Source of the DNA: JBAWXE01 sp037144255
Lineage (GTDB): Bacteria; Bacteroidota; Bacteroidia; Chitinophagales; Chitinophagaceae
Assembly: GCA_037144255.1 (NCBI GenBank)
Contig: JBAWXE010000005.1
Coordinates: forward strand, 1 to 64,000
DNA length: 64,000 nucleotides
Direction of reading: 5' to 3'
Below the pieces are notes generated by a model. The model worked only from the letters and a program-made list of their open reading frames with translations, was not told where the DNA came from and made no database searches. Below are positions 1-8,486 of the stretch, piece after piece. Every line of letters starts with the position of its first letter. Positions within the stretch are counted from its first letter, which is position 1. The position numbers and the translations under genes were made by a program.

Positions 1-44
1 TAATAATGTATCTCATTCTATTATTCTTCTTTAGGTATTCTATA

Positions 45-76
45 AAATAAAACCTGATAATAGTATCATCAGGCTT
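45..76 (-). terminator. Probable terminator of the rhodanese pair
   Basis: A short inverted repeat (CCTGAT at 53-58 with ATCAGG at 68-73) lies just past the stop of the leftward rhodanese gene. On the minus strand it is followed by a T-rich tract. The stem is only 6 bp, so this is a moderate call. Confidence 0.45.
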
Positions 77-84
77 TGGGAAAA

Positions 85-399
85 CTATTTTTCGTACTTC
101 TTTAAATTCACCCAACTACCTCCATTATGTACTTCTTGAAATCCGCTAGATAGAAGCATAGACTTTGCTGATCCGCTTCTCATACCTGATGCACAACAAG
201 TAATGATCGGTTTGTCCTTCTTCAGTTTCCCCATCTGAGATGACAGATCGTTCAACGGAAAATTCAATGAGCCTTTTACATGTCCGCCTGCGTATTCACC
301 GGCTGTTCTTACATCTATGATAATACCACCTCTTGCCATAACATCTGCAAGGTCCGCCTTTGGGCCAATGCCCAATAATTTCTTTATTGTTTGTAACAT
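85..399 (-). CDS. Rhodanese-like sulfurtransferase (single domain, copy 2)
   Basis: A 104-aa single rhodanese domain with a short N-terminal lead of about 15 residues and no signal peptide, so probably cytoplasmic. The active-site loop reads CCASGMRS near residues 68-75, which supplies the catalytic cysteine and the CxxGxR cradle. IDVRTAGEYAGGHVKGSLNFP near residues 27-47 is the usual CDC25/rhodanese start motif. Members move sulfane sulfur from thiosulfate or persulfides to acceptors such as cyanide or thiols; the physiological partner here is unknown. It sits 7 nt downstream of a close paralogue with the same loop, so the two are probably co-transcribed and came from a tandem duplication. 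Confidence 0.9.
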   Translation of the reverse strand: MLQTIKKLLGIGPKADLADVMARGGIIIDVRTAGEYAGGHVKGSLNFPLNDLSSQMGKLKKDKPIITCCASGMRSGSAKSMLLSSGFQEVHNGGSWVNLKKYEK

Positions 400-406
400 G
401 TTCTAT

Positions 407-718
407 CTAGTTGTTGTTTGAATAATAGTTTACCTCTGTCCATGCACCTCCGTTGTAACTTGTAATACCATTCTGAATAAGGTAAGCAGTGGCATTCATA
501 CTCCTCATGCCTGATGCACAGCAGAGCACTATATTCTTCATTGCTTTAAGTTCATCTAAACGGCGAGGTATCTCATCCAATGGAATATTGATACTGCCGG
601 CCACATGACCACCCATAAATTCCCCCGGTGTTCTTACATCTACTACTGTAGTATCCGGTAACTGAAGTAGTTCTGAGATCTTGTTCATTGTGTTATTAAT
701 TTGATTTTTGTTTACCAA
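407..718 (-). CDS. Rhodanese-like sulfurtransferase (single domain, copy 1)
   Basis: A 103-aa single-domain rhodanese and first gene of the leftward pair. VVDVRTPGEFMGGHVAGSIN lies near residues 25-44 and the active-site loop CCASGMRS near residues 67-74, identical to that of the next gene. No signal peptide is visible. Two adjacent cysteines open the loop; the second starts CxxGxR and should be the one that carries persulfide. The rest of the sequence differs enough from the neighbour that the duplication is not recent. Function beyond sulfur transfer or a redox role cannot be inferred from context. Confidence 0.9.
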   Translation of the reverse strand: MVNKNQINNTMNKISELLQLPDTTVVDVRTPGEFMGGHVAGSINIPLDEIPRRLDELKAMKNIVLCCASGMRSMNATAYLIQNGITSYNGGAWTEVNYYSNNN

Positions 719-1296
719 TGTGTATTGTGATATTTACAATAACACAAAGGTGACAATATAGAGAGGAACGGTTGGGAACATTTGTTGGATATAGAACAAT
801 ATGAGGACTTTACACCAACTATTCAGGTTAAAAATACAAAAAAGAGTAATTAATTATCATTCCAAAGAGAATATACTATTACTATAGGTAAAGCTGGTAG
901 CACAATAGTATTTAAGAACGATTTGTTATTAATACGGTATGAACTATACTGTTGGTTTTGTGAGGAAGGAGCAATTTGTTCTCTTTCAGGTATTTGGTAC
1001 TCGTATTTCTCTTTATCGAATTCTTAGTTAGAGTGGATAACTAAATGATAGTACCTTGGAATGGAAATAAGAAAAGGGATGATTAACTATTTCATGGTGG
1101 AATAGTTTAGTGAATACAAACATAAAATCGATAAGTTTCTTTACCAACAAAACAGAATCGATTAATATATCAATAACATGTGTTGCGTCTTTGTTAACAA
1201 ATATCGTGGAGTGTTTAGGCGGTTTAAGATGAATAGGAGCATATACATACCAACTGTTTTTAGTATATTTATATATCACCCAGCTATCTAAGAATT
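719..1296. other. 578-bp AT-rich gap without a supported gene
   Basis: Nothing convincing is coded here. Positions 854-1027 (+) form a stop-bounded open stretch of about 57 codons without an ATG, and a minus-strand reading frame at 1028-1279 has no recognisable family or signal. The gap must hold promoters for the leftward rhodaneses and the rightward gene at 1297. No tRNA or strong terminator was seen. Confidence 0.5.
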
Positions 1297-1752
1297 TTGA
1301 ATAGAATATCCATAGGAAAATATATCGTCCCGTTGGTTTTTAGTTTGTGTTGTGCTTGTAAAGCCATGCCTATCAAAAAAGCCAAACAAGCGAGTGGCAC
1401 TATTACAGCTGCCAATCCAATGTCCTGCAGGATAAAAGGAAAGATAGTCAATATCATCTCACAAAGGGATGAGGATACATCGAGCCCCTGTTATAAATAT
1501 GATTGCTGTGCTAAAGTATATGTTTTATCATCTTCGGGTTGTGGTTCAGGAGTTACAGCCCCCTTACGCCAAGGCGATACAGCTACGATCATATTTGCAT
1601 ATACACTACACAGTACTGAGCAGCACTTTCCGAATATGAAAAATGGGTATTCAGGACTTAAGATGGGAGATGTATTTATAGCCAATGTGGAGCAACGGTT
1701 GTCTGCAACTATTGATAGGCAATATCTTATTTATGGTTATGAACGCAAATGA
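1297..1752 (+). CDS. Small secreted or lipoprotein, function unknown
   Basis: A 151-aa protein with a short basic N-terminus, a hydrophobic segment at residues 9-17 and a Cys-rich end (LCCAC, residues 17-21). This is typical of a Bacteroidota lipoprotein signal, although no residue fits the lipobox perfectly. The mature part is small, with several cysteines (CRIKGK, SPCYKYDCCAK, SSSGCGSG) and a predicted beta-rich character. The only in-frame start that keeps the signal is TTG at 1297; the next Met (residue 24) would remove it. It precedes the large T9SS cargo gene by 53 bp, so co-transcription is possible. I do not recognise the family. Confidence 0.6.
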   Translation: MNRISIGKYIVPLVFSLCCACKAMPIKKAKQASGTITAANPMSCRIKGKIVNIISQRDEDTSSPCYKYDCCAKVYVLSSSGCGSGVTAPLRQGDTATIIFAYTLHSTEQHFPNMKNGYSGLKMGDVFIANVEQRLSATIDRQYLIYGYERK

Positions 1753-1805
1753 TTTTTTTATTATAGCTTTATAGTACTATTCATTATATCTAAAATGTAA
1801 TTGTT

Positions 1806-4646
1806 GTGAATAAATTATACCTACCGGTTGTGGTCTTTGCCTGTATTGCAGGTAGCTGCATGGCAATATTGTCGAACAAATCATTACAAGGAAGCCATAA
1901 ATATCTTGGTGCGGCTGTCACTATAGGCGGAGAAGATGAAGCGAATGCGCGCTACAATTACGAATTAATGCAATTACGCGACCCTGCAACGGGAAGAATA
2001 CCGGACCATATCAGAGAAAAGGAATTGGCATTTGCAGCGACATTGCCTAATGATGGTGGTGCTACACTTAGTTATTTAGGTAAAACAACCTCTGTGAGCT
2101 GGCAAGCAAGAGGACCATGGAATGTAGGTGGCAGAACACGTGCATTAGCAGTAGATGTGAGCAACGAGAATAATTTGATAGCGGGTTCTTGTTCGGGAGG
2201 TATGTGGCGCTCCACAGATCAGGGGCAAAGCTGGGTAACCACAACACCCCTTACAACCTACCAAAGTGTTTCATGTGTGGCACAAGACACCCGTGCAGGA
2301 CATACCAATGTATGGTATTATGGAACAGGTGAAGGCTATGGAACATCTGCTAGTGCTACAGGGGCTTTTTATCTGGGTAATGGTATTTATAAATCTATAG
2401 ACGGAGGTGCAACATGGACTATTCTTTCTGCAACTACATCTGCCAACCTAGTTGGATTTGATAAATGGGGAGATATTGTATGGAATGTGGTTGCCAACCC
2501 AGCAATCACAACACAGGATGTAGTTTATGCAGCTGCATATGGAGGTATCTATAAAAGTTTGGATGGTGGTACAACATGGACATTGATGATAGGAACTTCT
2601 ATTTCAGCATTGTCAGTATCTTATTTTACTGATGTAGCAGTATCTCAGACAGGTGTTATTTACGTATCGCTGAGTAGCGATGGTTCTACAAAAGGTTTAT
2701 ACAGATCTACAGATGGAATTACATTTGCCAATATCACACCGGCCGGATTCCCAACTACCTACAACAGAGTGAAGATTGGGATCAGCCCATCTGATGAAAA
2801 CCAAGTTTATTTTTTAGGAAATACACCCGGATTTGGGACACCTGATACCAACTTTTTAGGAGATGTAGAATGGAACAGTATGTGGAAATACAAATACTTA
2901 TCGGGAGATGGTACGGGAGCAGGTGGCAACTGGAGAAATCTATCAGTCAATCTGCCTTCTGGTGGTGGATTGTTTGATAAATTCACTTGTCAGGGTTCTT
3001 ATGATCTGGTAGTGAAAGTAAAACCTAATGATACGAATACAGTATTTATTGGTGGTACCAATCTATATCGTTCTACTACTGGATTCTCAGATTCAACACA
3101 TACTACCTTCATTGGAGGCTATAAACAAGGAGCTACATTACCTATAGTAGATATGTATATCAATCACCACCCCGATCAGCATGAACTAGTTTTCTTGCCT
3201 AGCAATCCTAATAAAATGATCTCAACTAACGATGGAGGGATATTCAAGACAAATGATAATACTGCATCTACAGTAGCTTGGACATCGCTGAACAATGGTT
3301 ATCTAACTACTATGTTCTATGCATGTGCTATAGACCATGCTACTACTAGTAATATCATAATAGGTGGTGCGCAAGACAATGGAAGCTGGTATACTAATTC
3401 TACAAACCTTACAACACCATGGGTAACACCGAGAGGAGGTGATGGGGCTTTTTGTGCCATAGCTGATAATCAGGCCGCTTACTATTTCAGCATACAGAAT
3501 GGGAAGATGATGAAGGCGAAACTAAGTGCCGCAGGTGCAGTGGATAGTTTTGCACGTATAGATCCTATTGGTGGAGCAGGTTATTTATTTGTAAATCCAT
3601 ATACGCTGGACCCTAACAATAGTAATATTATGTATTTGGCAGGAGGAAAATATTTATGGAGAAATAATGACTTGTCGGGTATACCCTATGCCAGCAACTG
3701 GGATTCTATATCTACCAACTGGGTAAAATTCCCCGATTCTGTAGCAACAGCCGGAGCTGTGATAACTGCTATAGCTGTGTCGAAGACGCCTGCCAACAGA
3801 GTATACTTCGGCACATCATCTCAGAAAGTATACAGAATAGACAATGCTAATTCAGGAACGCCAACACCCGTTAATATTACATCTACTACCGGAGGGGCAA
3901 ACTTCCCGGCTCAGGCGAATGTGAGCTGTATAGCTGTAGATCCAACTAATGCAGATCATGTCATGGTTGTTTTCTCTAACTATAGTGTATATAGTATTTT
4001 TTACTCGGCAGATGGGGGAACCACCTGGGCAAAAGCAGGTGGTAATTTGGAAACTAATGCATCAGGTACAGGTAATGGCCCATCATGTAGATGGGCAAGC
4101 ATCATTCCGGTAAGCAATGGTACTGTATACCTAGTTGGTACCAGTGTAGGGCTGTTTGCAACAAGGCATTTAAGCGGCACCTCTACAGTATGGGTGCAAC
4201 AAGGCACAGAAAGTATGGGAAGCTCAGTAGTGAATATGATGGATTATCGATCGAATGATGGACTAGTTGTAGCTGCAACACATTCTCATGGGATATTTTC
4301 TACTCACATAACGGATACCTTGGATGTAAGAGGCGATGGAGATACTCTTATTGTAACAGGAGTTACGAAGCAGCTTTCTACCAATTTTGATGTTCATCTT
4401 GCTATTTTCCCTAATCCATTTACGACACAGGCTACAGTGAGATTTGATCTGAATAAAGAAAGCAATGTGAGTATACAATTATTGGATGAGATGGGTAAAC
4501 AGGTAATGAGTATAGCCAATGAGCATATGTACCCGGGAGAGAAAAGTTATAAGGTCAATAGTGGGAACCTCCCAGCCGGTGTATATTATTGCACATTGAC
4601 ATTAGGGACAATGCATGAAACTAAAAGGCTGGTGCTAGTGCGATGA
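1806..4646 (+). CDS. Asp-box (BNR/sortilin-like) repeat protein with T9SS type A sorting domain
   Basis: A 946-aa secreted protein starting at GTG, with a hydrophobic signal sequence at residues 1-20. The body carries Asp-box motifs (S/T-x-D-x-G-x-T/S-W), for example STDQGQSW near 136, SIDGGATW near 197, SLDGGTTW near 251 and SADGGTTW near 730. These mark beta-propeller blades as in VPS10/sortilin and glycoside-hydrolase-like exo-proteins. The last ~80 residues (from IFPNPF to the final KRLVLVR) form a type A C-terminal domain, which directs export through PorV/PorU and cell-surface anchoring. Expected location is the cell surface or medium. Substrate is unknown; no catalytic site is visible, so adhesion or glycan binding is as likely as hydrolysis. 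Confidence 0.88.
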   Translation: MNKLYLPVVVFACIAGSCMAILSNKSLQGSHKYLGAAVTIGGEDEANARYNYELMQLRDPATGRIPDHIREKELAFAATLPNDGGATLSYLGKTTSVSWQARGPWNVGGRTRALAVDVSNENNLIAGSCSGGMWRSTDQGQSWVTTTPLTTYQSVSCVAQDTRAGHTNVWYYGTGEGYGTSASATGAFYLGNGIYKSIDGGATWTILSATTSANLVGFDKWGDIVWNVVANPAITTQDVVYAAAYGGIYKSLDGGTTWTLMIGTSISALSVSYFTDVAVSQTGVIYVSLSSDGSTKGLYRSTDGITFANITPAGFPTTYNRVKIGISPSDENQVYFLGNTPGFGTPDTNFLGDVEWNSMWKYKYLSGDGTGAGGNWRNLSVNLPSGGGLFDKFTCQGSYDLVVKVKPNDTNTVFIGGTNLYRSTTGFSDSTHTTFIGGYKQGATLPIVDMYINHHPDQHELVFLPSNPNKMISTNDGGIFKTNDNTASTVAWTSLNNGYLTTMFYACAIDHATTSNIIIGGAQDNGSWYTNSTNLTTPWVTPRGGDGAFCAIADNQAAYYFSIQNGKMMKAKLSAAGAVDSFARIDPIGGAGYLFVNPYTLDPNNSNIMYLAGGKYLWRNNDLSGIPYASNWDSISTNWVKFPDSVATAGAVITAIAVSKTPANRVYFGTSSQKVYRIDNANSGTPTPVNITSTTGGANFPAQANVSCIAVDPTNADHVMVVFSNYSVYSIFYSADGGTTWAKAGGNLETNASGTGNGPSCRWASIIPVSNGTVYLVGTSVGLFATRHLSGTSTVWVQQGTESMGSSVVNMMDYRSNDGLVVAATHSHGIFSTHITDTLDVRGDGDTLIVTGVTKQLSTNFDVHLAIFPNPFTTQATVRFDLNKESNVSIQLLDEMGKQVMSIANEHMYPGEKSYKVNSGNLPAGVYYCTLTLGTMHETKRLVLVR

Positions 4647-4787
4647 TACATACATTGATGCTATGTTGGCTACAGTTGAAAAAAGAATGACTTGCATACT
4701 ATATGAACGCAATAGGTATGTTATTTCCAATATAGACTATATCAATTATTTTAAGTAGTAATTTTTCTCGTCCTTTAATCATACTAT

Positions 4788-5396
4788 ATGGACAAGATAT
4801 ATGCTAAGGACCGCAATGAATGGAGGGCCTGGCTAAAGAAAAATCATAAAAAACATACTGAGATCTATCTGGTATATTATAAACTATCTGTGAGGAAGGC
4901 TAGTATCAACTACGATCACTCTGTAGACGAGGCCTTGTGTTTTGGCTGGATAGATGGTATACGGAAGAGTGTAGATGAAGAGAGTTATATGATACGGTTC
5001 ACACCGCGCAAGCCTAAAAGTATATGGTCGCTTATCAATAAGAATAAAGTAGAACGATTAATAACAGAAGGCAAAATGATGCCTGCAGGAATGGAATTGG
5101 TAGAACATGCTAAAAAGAATGGCCAATGGGATATAGCATACAGCCTGAAAGCAGATAGACCAATTCCTGATGACATGAGCAAAGCGTTGAAAAAGAATAA
5201 AAAGGCATTAGCGTTTTTTGACTCATTGAGTAATACCAATAAACATTCTTTTATAGCACATGTGGAAATGGTAAAAAAGCCTGAAGCAAGAGCAGAACGA
5301 GTGCATCTAGTAGTGTGGCTATTAGAACAAAATATCAAACCTTATATTGGACAGAAAAGATCAGTTACCATTTATCAAAAAGGCCCATCGAAGTAA
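4788..5396 (+). CDS. YdeI/OmpD-associated (OmdA) family protein
   Basis: A 202-aa cytoplasmic protein without a signal peptide. The N-terminal half has the family signature EALCFGWIDGIRKSVDE near residues 45-61 and FTPRKPKSIWS near 70-80. The C-terminal part matches the OmdA-like segment (FFDSLSNTNKHSFIAHV, then KPEARAERV). Members are annotated as YdeI or bacteriocin-protection proteins, but their biochemistry is poorly defined. It stands alone, 141 bp after the T9SS cargo gene and 164 bp before porT. The family call is solid; the function is not known. Confidence 0.85.
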   Translation: MDKIYAKDRNEWRAWLKKNHKKHTEIYLVYYKLSVRKASINYDHSVDEALCFGWIDGIRKSVDEESYMIRFTPRKPKSIWSLINKNKVERLITEGKMMPAGMELVEHAKKNGQWDIAYSLKADRPIPDDMSKALKKNKKALAFFDSLSNTNKHSFIAHVEMVKKPEARAERVHLVVWLLEQNIKPYIGQKRSVTIYQKGPSK

Positions 5397-5490
5397 ACGG
5401 GAATCATATTCATGTTACTTGTTATAATGTTGGGTGAGCTAATGCTAATAAAATGTGAATTTTTATATAATCAATGCGTAAATACAACCA

Positions 5491-5520
5491 TTGAGAAACA
5501 AAGAACATACTGTATCTTCG
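5491..5520 (+). promoter_or_regulatory. Candidate promoter of porT
   Basis: TTG at 5491-5493, a 19-nt spacer, then TATCTTCG at 5513-5520. This resembles the Bacteroidota -33/-7 pattern (TTTG, ~19-21 nt, TAnnTTTG) with one mismatch. It lies 40 nt before the porT ATG. Confidence 0.5.
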
Positions 5521-5560
5521 CCTTTTAGCGTTTTATATCAAACGTCATATTGCATCATTC

Positions 5561-6262
5561 ATGCGCTTACGCCATTTAATCATATTACTGTTTGTAACTA
5601 TTGTGCCCATGCAATCGGCTTTGGCACAGCGTCACCCTATGAATATGGCCGACCATGATGAGAAGATGTACTATTTCGGTATCAGTTTTGGTCTTAATTA
5701 TTCTACCTACCGCATACAATACAGTAATTCTTTTGCTACTACAGATACTTTCAAACGTATACAACCTAGATGGAGCCCGGGGTTCAATTTGGGCTTGATG
5801 GGCAATTTAAGGTTGAATAAATATTTCGACTTGCGATTTGTGCCTTCATTGTCATTTGCCGAGAAGAAATTGGATTTCAATGCTCCTTTGAGTGATAGTA
5901 TGGAATCGCGTTCTATTGAGTCCGTATATATGCACTTGCCGTTGCAGATCAAATTCAAAAGCGACCGTATTGGGAATTTTCGTTTCTATACTATGGGTGG
6001 AGTGAAGCTGGACTATGATATGGCATCTAATGCAAGGTCTCGTAGAGGAGATGAATTTCTGAAAGTAACTCCTGTAGATTATGGATATGAATTGGGTATA
6101 GGACTTGAATTCTTCAATTCAAATTTTATATTCTCTCCTGAAATAAAATTGAGCCAAGGACTCGGAAATCAGTTATACCGAGATGTAGGTTTGCCACTTA
6201 CCAATGCTATCGATCAATTGCATACCCGTATGATCGTTATTTCAATTCACCTGGAAGGGTAA
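5561..6262 (+). CDS. porT: Type IX secretion outer-membrane protein PorT
   Basis: A 233-aa protein with a cleavable signal peptide (to ALAQ, about residue 23) and an eight-strand-type outer-membrane barrel. Typical PorT features are YYFGISFGLNYSTYRI after the signal, GFNLGLMGNLRLNKYFDLRFVP in the middle, and a C-terminal strand ending in an aliphatic-rich ISIHLEG. PorT is required for T9SS assembly and cargo secretion in Porphyromonas and for SprT-dependent gliding in flavobacteria. It is monocistronic as far as visible, with a promoter upstream, and converges base-to-base with the unknown gene at 6263. Confidence 0.85.
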   Translation: MRLRHLIILLFVTIVPMQSALAQRHPMNMADHDEKMYYFGISFGLNYSTYRIQYSNSFATTDTFKRIQPRWSPGFNLGLMGNLRLNKYFDLRFVPSLSFAEKKLDFNAPLSDSMESRSIESVYMHLPLQIKFKSDRIGNFRFYTMGGVKLDYDMASNARSRRGDEFLKVTPVDYGYELGIGLEFFNSNFIFSPEIKLSQGLGNQLYRDVGLPLTNAIDQLHTRMIVISIHLEG

Positions 6263-7183
6263 TCAATAAGTAATTGTTGTATTGAATCTCACACGCTCTC
6301 GACCCTTAGTAATAGCATGCCAGTTGCCATTGTAATGAATAACTGAAGGAAGGAGCTTGCCATTCACATTACGTAGCCGTACTTTCATAGTTACATCAAA
6401 ATCGAAGAATAGCGTATGGTATGATAAGGAGTAATTGCGGGCTACAATAGCATAGTCGCTCTTGCGAAACCATGTTGAGAGTTCGTTATATACCACATCG
6501 TGCGCATATTCTTTTTTAGGGAAAGCCTGAAATAAATAACAGTCCTCGTCATCAAAACCTACGGACAGCAATTTGAAATCGTACATTTTTGCAACATCGG
6601 GCTCAAATAAAGCTGCTTTATTACCTATAAAGGGTACGCCTTCTATCTTACTACCCGGGTTGAAAATGAGTTGTTTCAATTCGCATTTGTGTTTTTCCAT
6701 AACTCCTTCGCCCTTTGCATAGAGATTGCCTGCTACTATGTCATCTTCGTTGCAAACAGGTTCTTTGGTGAAAAACAAGTAAGCATACAATTCGGCGGTA
6801 TAGTATCTGTAATCACCATTCCTTTTATAAAAGTGTGGACTTGTCTTTTCGCTTAACACTTTCATAGAGCGGCAATTACCACTTCTTGTTTGTTGGGTAA
6901 TGCTAAATAGGGAATCATCTATTTTCCCATCATCGTCCAGTACTTTAATATCATTGTTGGATGTATAGGATACCAAGTGCAGAGAGCGGAAAGCTTTATA
7001 AAAAGTAGTATCAGATTTTACGCGGCGTATGAATTCGCCTACATCCCAACCATCGTGAGCTGCCTTTACTACTACCTCGTCCATCTGTATAGGAAACTGG
7101 AATATACTACTATCAGTCACCTGAGCTACACTATGTGAGCCGGTAAATATGATGAATAATATGGCAACTACAATTTGTTTCAT
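6263..7183 (-). CDS. Secreted protein of unknown function next to porT
   Basis: A 306-aa protein with a signal peptide ending at SVAQ (about residue 21). It then has a short segment IQMDEVVVKA, which resembles the linker after carboxypeptidase-regulatory domains in Bacteroidota (..EVVV.A). The segment RRVKSDTTFYKAFRSLHLVSY recalls periplasmic DUF5686/carboxypeptidase-regulatory proteins. No catalytic motif or barrel signature is obvious. It lies downstream of ispD by 9 bp and is probably co-transcribed with it. It abuts the porT stop with no spacer. The function is unassigned. Confidence 0.7.
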   Translation of the reverse strand: MKQIVVAILFIIFTGSHSVAQVTDSSIFQFPIQMDEVVVKAAHDGWDVGEFIRRVKSDTTFYKAFRSLHLVSYTSNNDIKVLDDDGKIDDSLFSITQQTRSGNCRSMKVLSEKTSPHFYKRNGDYRYYTAELYAYLFFTKEPVCNEDDIVAGNLYAKGEGVMEKHKCELKQLIFNPGSKIEGVPFIGNKAALFEPDVAKMYDFKLLSVGFDDEDCYLFQAFPKKEYAHDVVYNELSTWFRKSDYAIVARNYSLSYHTLFFDFDVTMKVRLRNVNGKLLPSVIHYNGNWHAITKGRERVRFNTTITY

Positions 7184-7192
7184 ATTCCTCTA

Positions 7193-7855
7193 TTATCCTA
7201 ATAATGCCTCAGCTATCAATATATCCTCTTGCGTGGTGATCTTGATGTTACGTTTTTCTCCTTCAATCAGGTGTACTTTATGCCCTGAGGCTTCAGCTAC
7301 CGTTGCCTCGTCCGTAAATGCCTCACTGTACTCTTGCTTGAATGCCTCTAATAATATGGACGATTGAAAAGTTTGTGGGGTTTGTATGATCCTCATTTGT
7401 GAGCGATCAATTGCCCGGCTTCCTTCCTGGGTAAGTAAACGCATACTGTCTGCAACATTGATTGCAGGTATGGCACTCCCTTTTGATACTGCCTGAACAT
7501 AGCAACGCTGGATAAGATCAGTACTTATAAGAGGTCTTACCCCATCATGTACAAAAACGATGCTATTAACAGGTACTGCATTCAGTCCGTTCTGAACACT
7601 ATGGTAGCGGGTAGCACCACCTGATACTATGGTCATATCCAGTCGTGATGGGAATTCTTGCAATACCATTTGGGCGTAGCTTACCTGATCTGCCGGTAAT
7701 ACCAATATCAGATGTATATCCGGGTAGGCATCTACAAATGCTTTGACAGTATAATAGAGGATTGGTTTACCCAACAGAGGTAAAAATTGTTTAGGAATGG
7801 CTGTTCCCATACGTACCCCTTTGCCACCTGCCACCAAAACAACGTATTTCTCCAT
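7193..7855 (-). CDS. ispD: 2-C-methyl-D-erythritol 4-phosphate cytidylyltransferase
   Basis: A 220-aa cytosolic enzyme of the MEP isoprenoid pathway. It joins MEP with CTP to give CDP-methylerythritol and pyrophosphate. Visible motifs are the nucleotide-binding start VAGGKGVRMGTAIPKQFLPL (residues 8-27), VHDGVRPLIS near 103 and the late DEATVAEA near 184. Length is normal for the family. Start is the ATG at 7855. The gene is first of a two-gene leftward unit with the secreted unknown at 6263. Confidence 0.95.
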   Translation of the reverse strand: MEKYVVLVAGGKGVRMGTAIPKQFLPLLGKPILYYTVKAFVDAYPDIHLILVLPADQVSYAQMVLQEFPSRLDMTIVSGGATRYHSVQNGLNAVPVNSIVFVHDGVRPLISTDLIQRCYVQAVSKGSAIPAINVADSMRLLTQEGSRAIDRSQMRIIQTPQTFQSSILLEAFKQEYSEAFTDEATVAEASGHKVHLIEGEKRNIKITTQEDILIAEALLG

Positions 7856-7933
7856 ATGATATAATAAATATCGTAATTTTAAGATGAATAATGCCTGACA
7901 TCATCCAGACTGAAACAAAAAAACACTTTTCTA

Positions 7934-8293
7934 ATGGCACTTCAAAGGAAACTGCTACTGATATTCGCCAACTTTTGGTGTTTTTTACTGATATCTGTAC
8001 CAGATATCAACGCACAATTGGTGTATTCTGTACAATATAAAAGTGAAGCCGATGTGAAAGTATATGTAGCTAAATACAAAAGTGAGGCCGATCTGGTGGT
8101 ATGGAAGGCCAAATATAAAAGCGAAGTAGATGGTAATAAGGGAGTATGGTTCTTTACAGAGTATAAGAGTGAAGCACAAAAGAATATATACTTTGTACAA
8201 TATAAAAGTGAGGCCGACCTAGTTATCTACTTTGCAGAATACAAAAGTGAAGCAACTTGGGAAAATAAAAAGAAACAACAGCTAATGTATTGA
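7934..8293 (+). CDS. YKSEAD-repeat protein, 7(1) septoil knot (DUF6150) type
   Basis: A 119-aa protein with a signal peptide (cleavage after about residue 27, DINA-Q). The mature part consists of six near-repeats of 13-16 residues, each starting YKSEA or YKSEV (the first YKSEAD near residue 35), separated by short beta-strand segments such as VKVYVAK, LVVWKAK and LVIYFAE. This matches the small family renamed 7(1) septoil knot, formerly DUF6150, whose predicted fold is a 7(1) torus knot; that fold statement is recalled knowledge, not seen here. Probably periplasmic or secreted. No partner gene is evident, although a small membrane protein follows 23 bp later. Confidence 0.8.
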   Translation: MALQRKLLLIFANFWCFLLISVPDINAQLVYSVQYKSEADVKVYVAKYKSEADLVVWKAKYKSEVDGNKGVWFFTEYKSEAQKNIYFVQYKSEADLVIYFAEYKSEATWENKKKQQLMY

Positions 8294-8316
8294 CACACCA
8301 GTTTTATAATCACTCC

Positions 8317-8481
8317 ATGAGAGCCATTTACGGATTTATATTTTTCCCACTCTATATTGCTTGGATTCTATACCGAGGCATTGTTAAGAAAGACCTGAAA
8401 CAACATAAAGGAGACTTTTACAATCTCACGCTGTTTGCCGTAGTTTGGATTGTCATCTACTACTTTGTCTTTTTTAGATGA
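8317..8481 (+). CDS. Small two-helix membrane protein, unknown
   Basis: A 54-aa protein from ATG 8317; a TTG at 8290 would add nine residues and overlap the preceding stop, which seems less likely. Two hydrophobic segments (IYGFIFFPLYIAWILY, and FAVVWIVIYYFVFF at the C-terminus) flank a short basic/polar loop (KKDLKQHKGD), giving a helical hairpin. It may be co-transcribed with the YKSEAD-repeat gene and ends 5 bp before the convergent transporter. No family recognised. Confidence 0.5.
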   Translation: MRAIYGFIFFPLYIAWILYRGIVKKDLKQHKGDFYNLTLFAVVWIVIYYFVFFR

Positions 8482-8486
8482 TCAAA

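Noticed and set aside
854..1027. Rightward open stretch (about 57 codons)
   Set aside because: No ATG, GTG start of good context or family match; may be chance in an AT-rich gap.
1028..1279. Leftward 83-aa frame in the 719-1296 gap
   Set aside because: No signal, motif or sensible composition; not supported as a gene.
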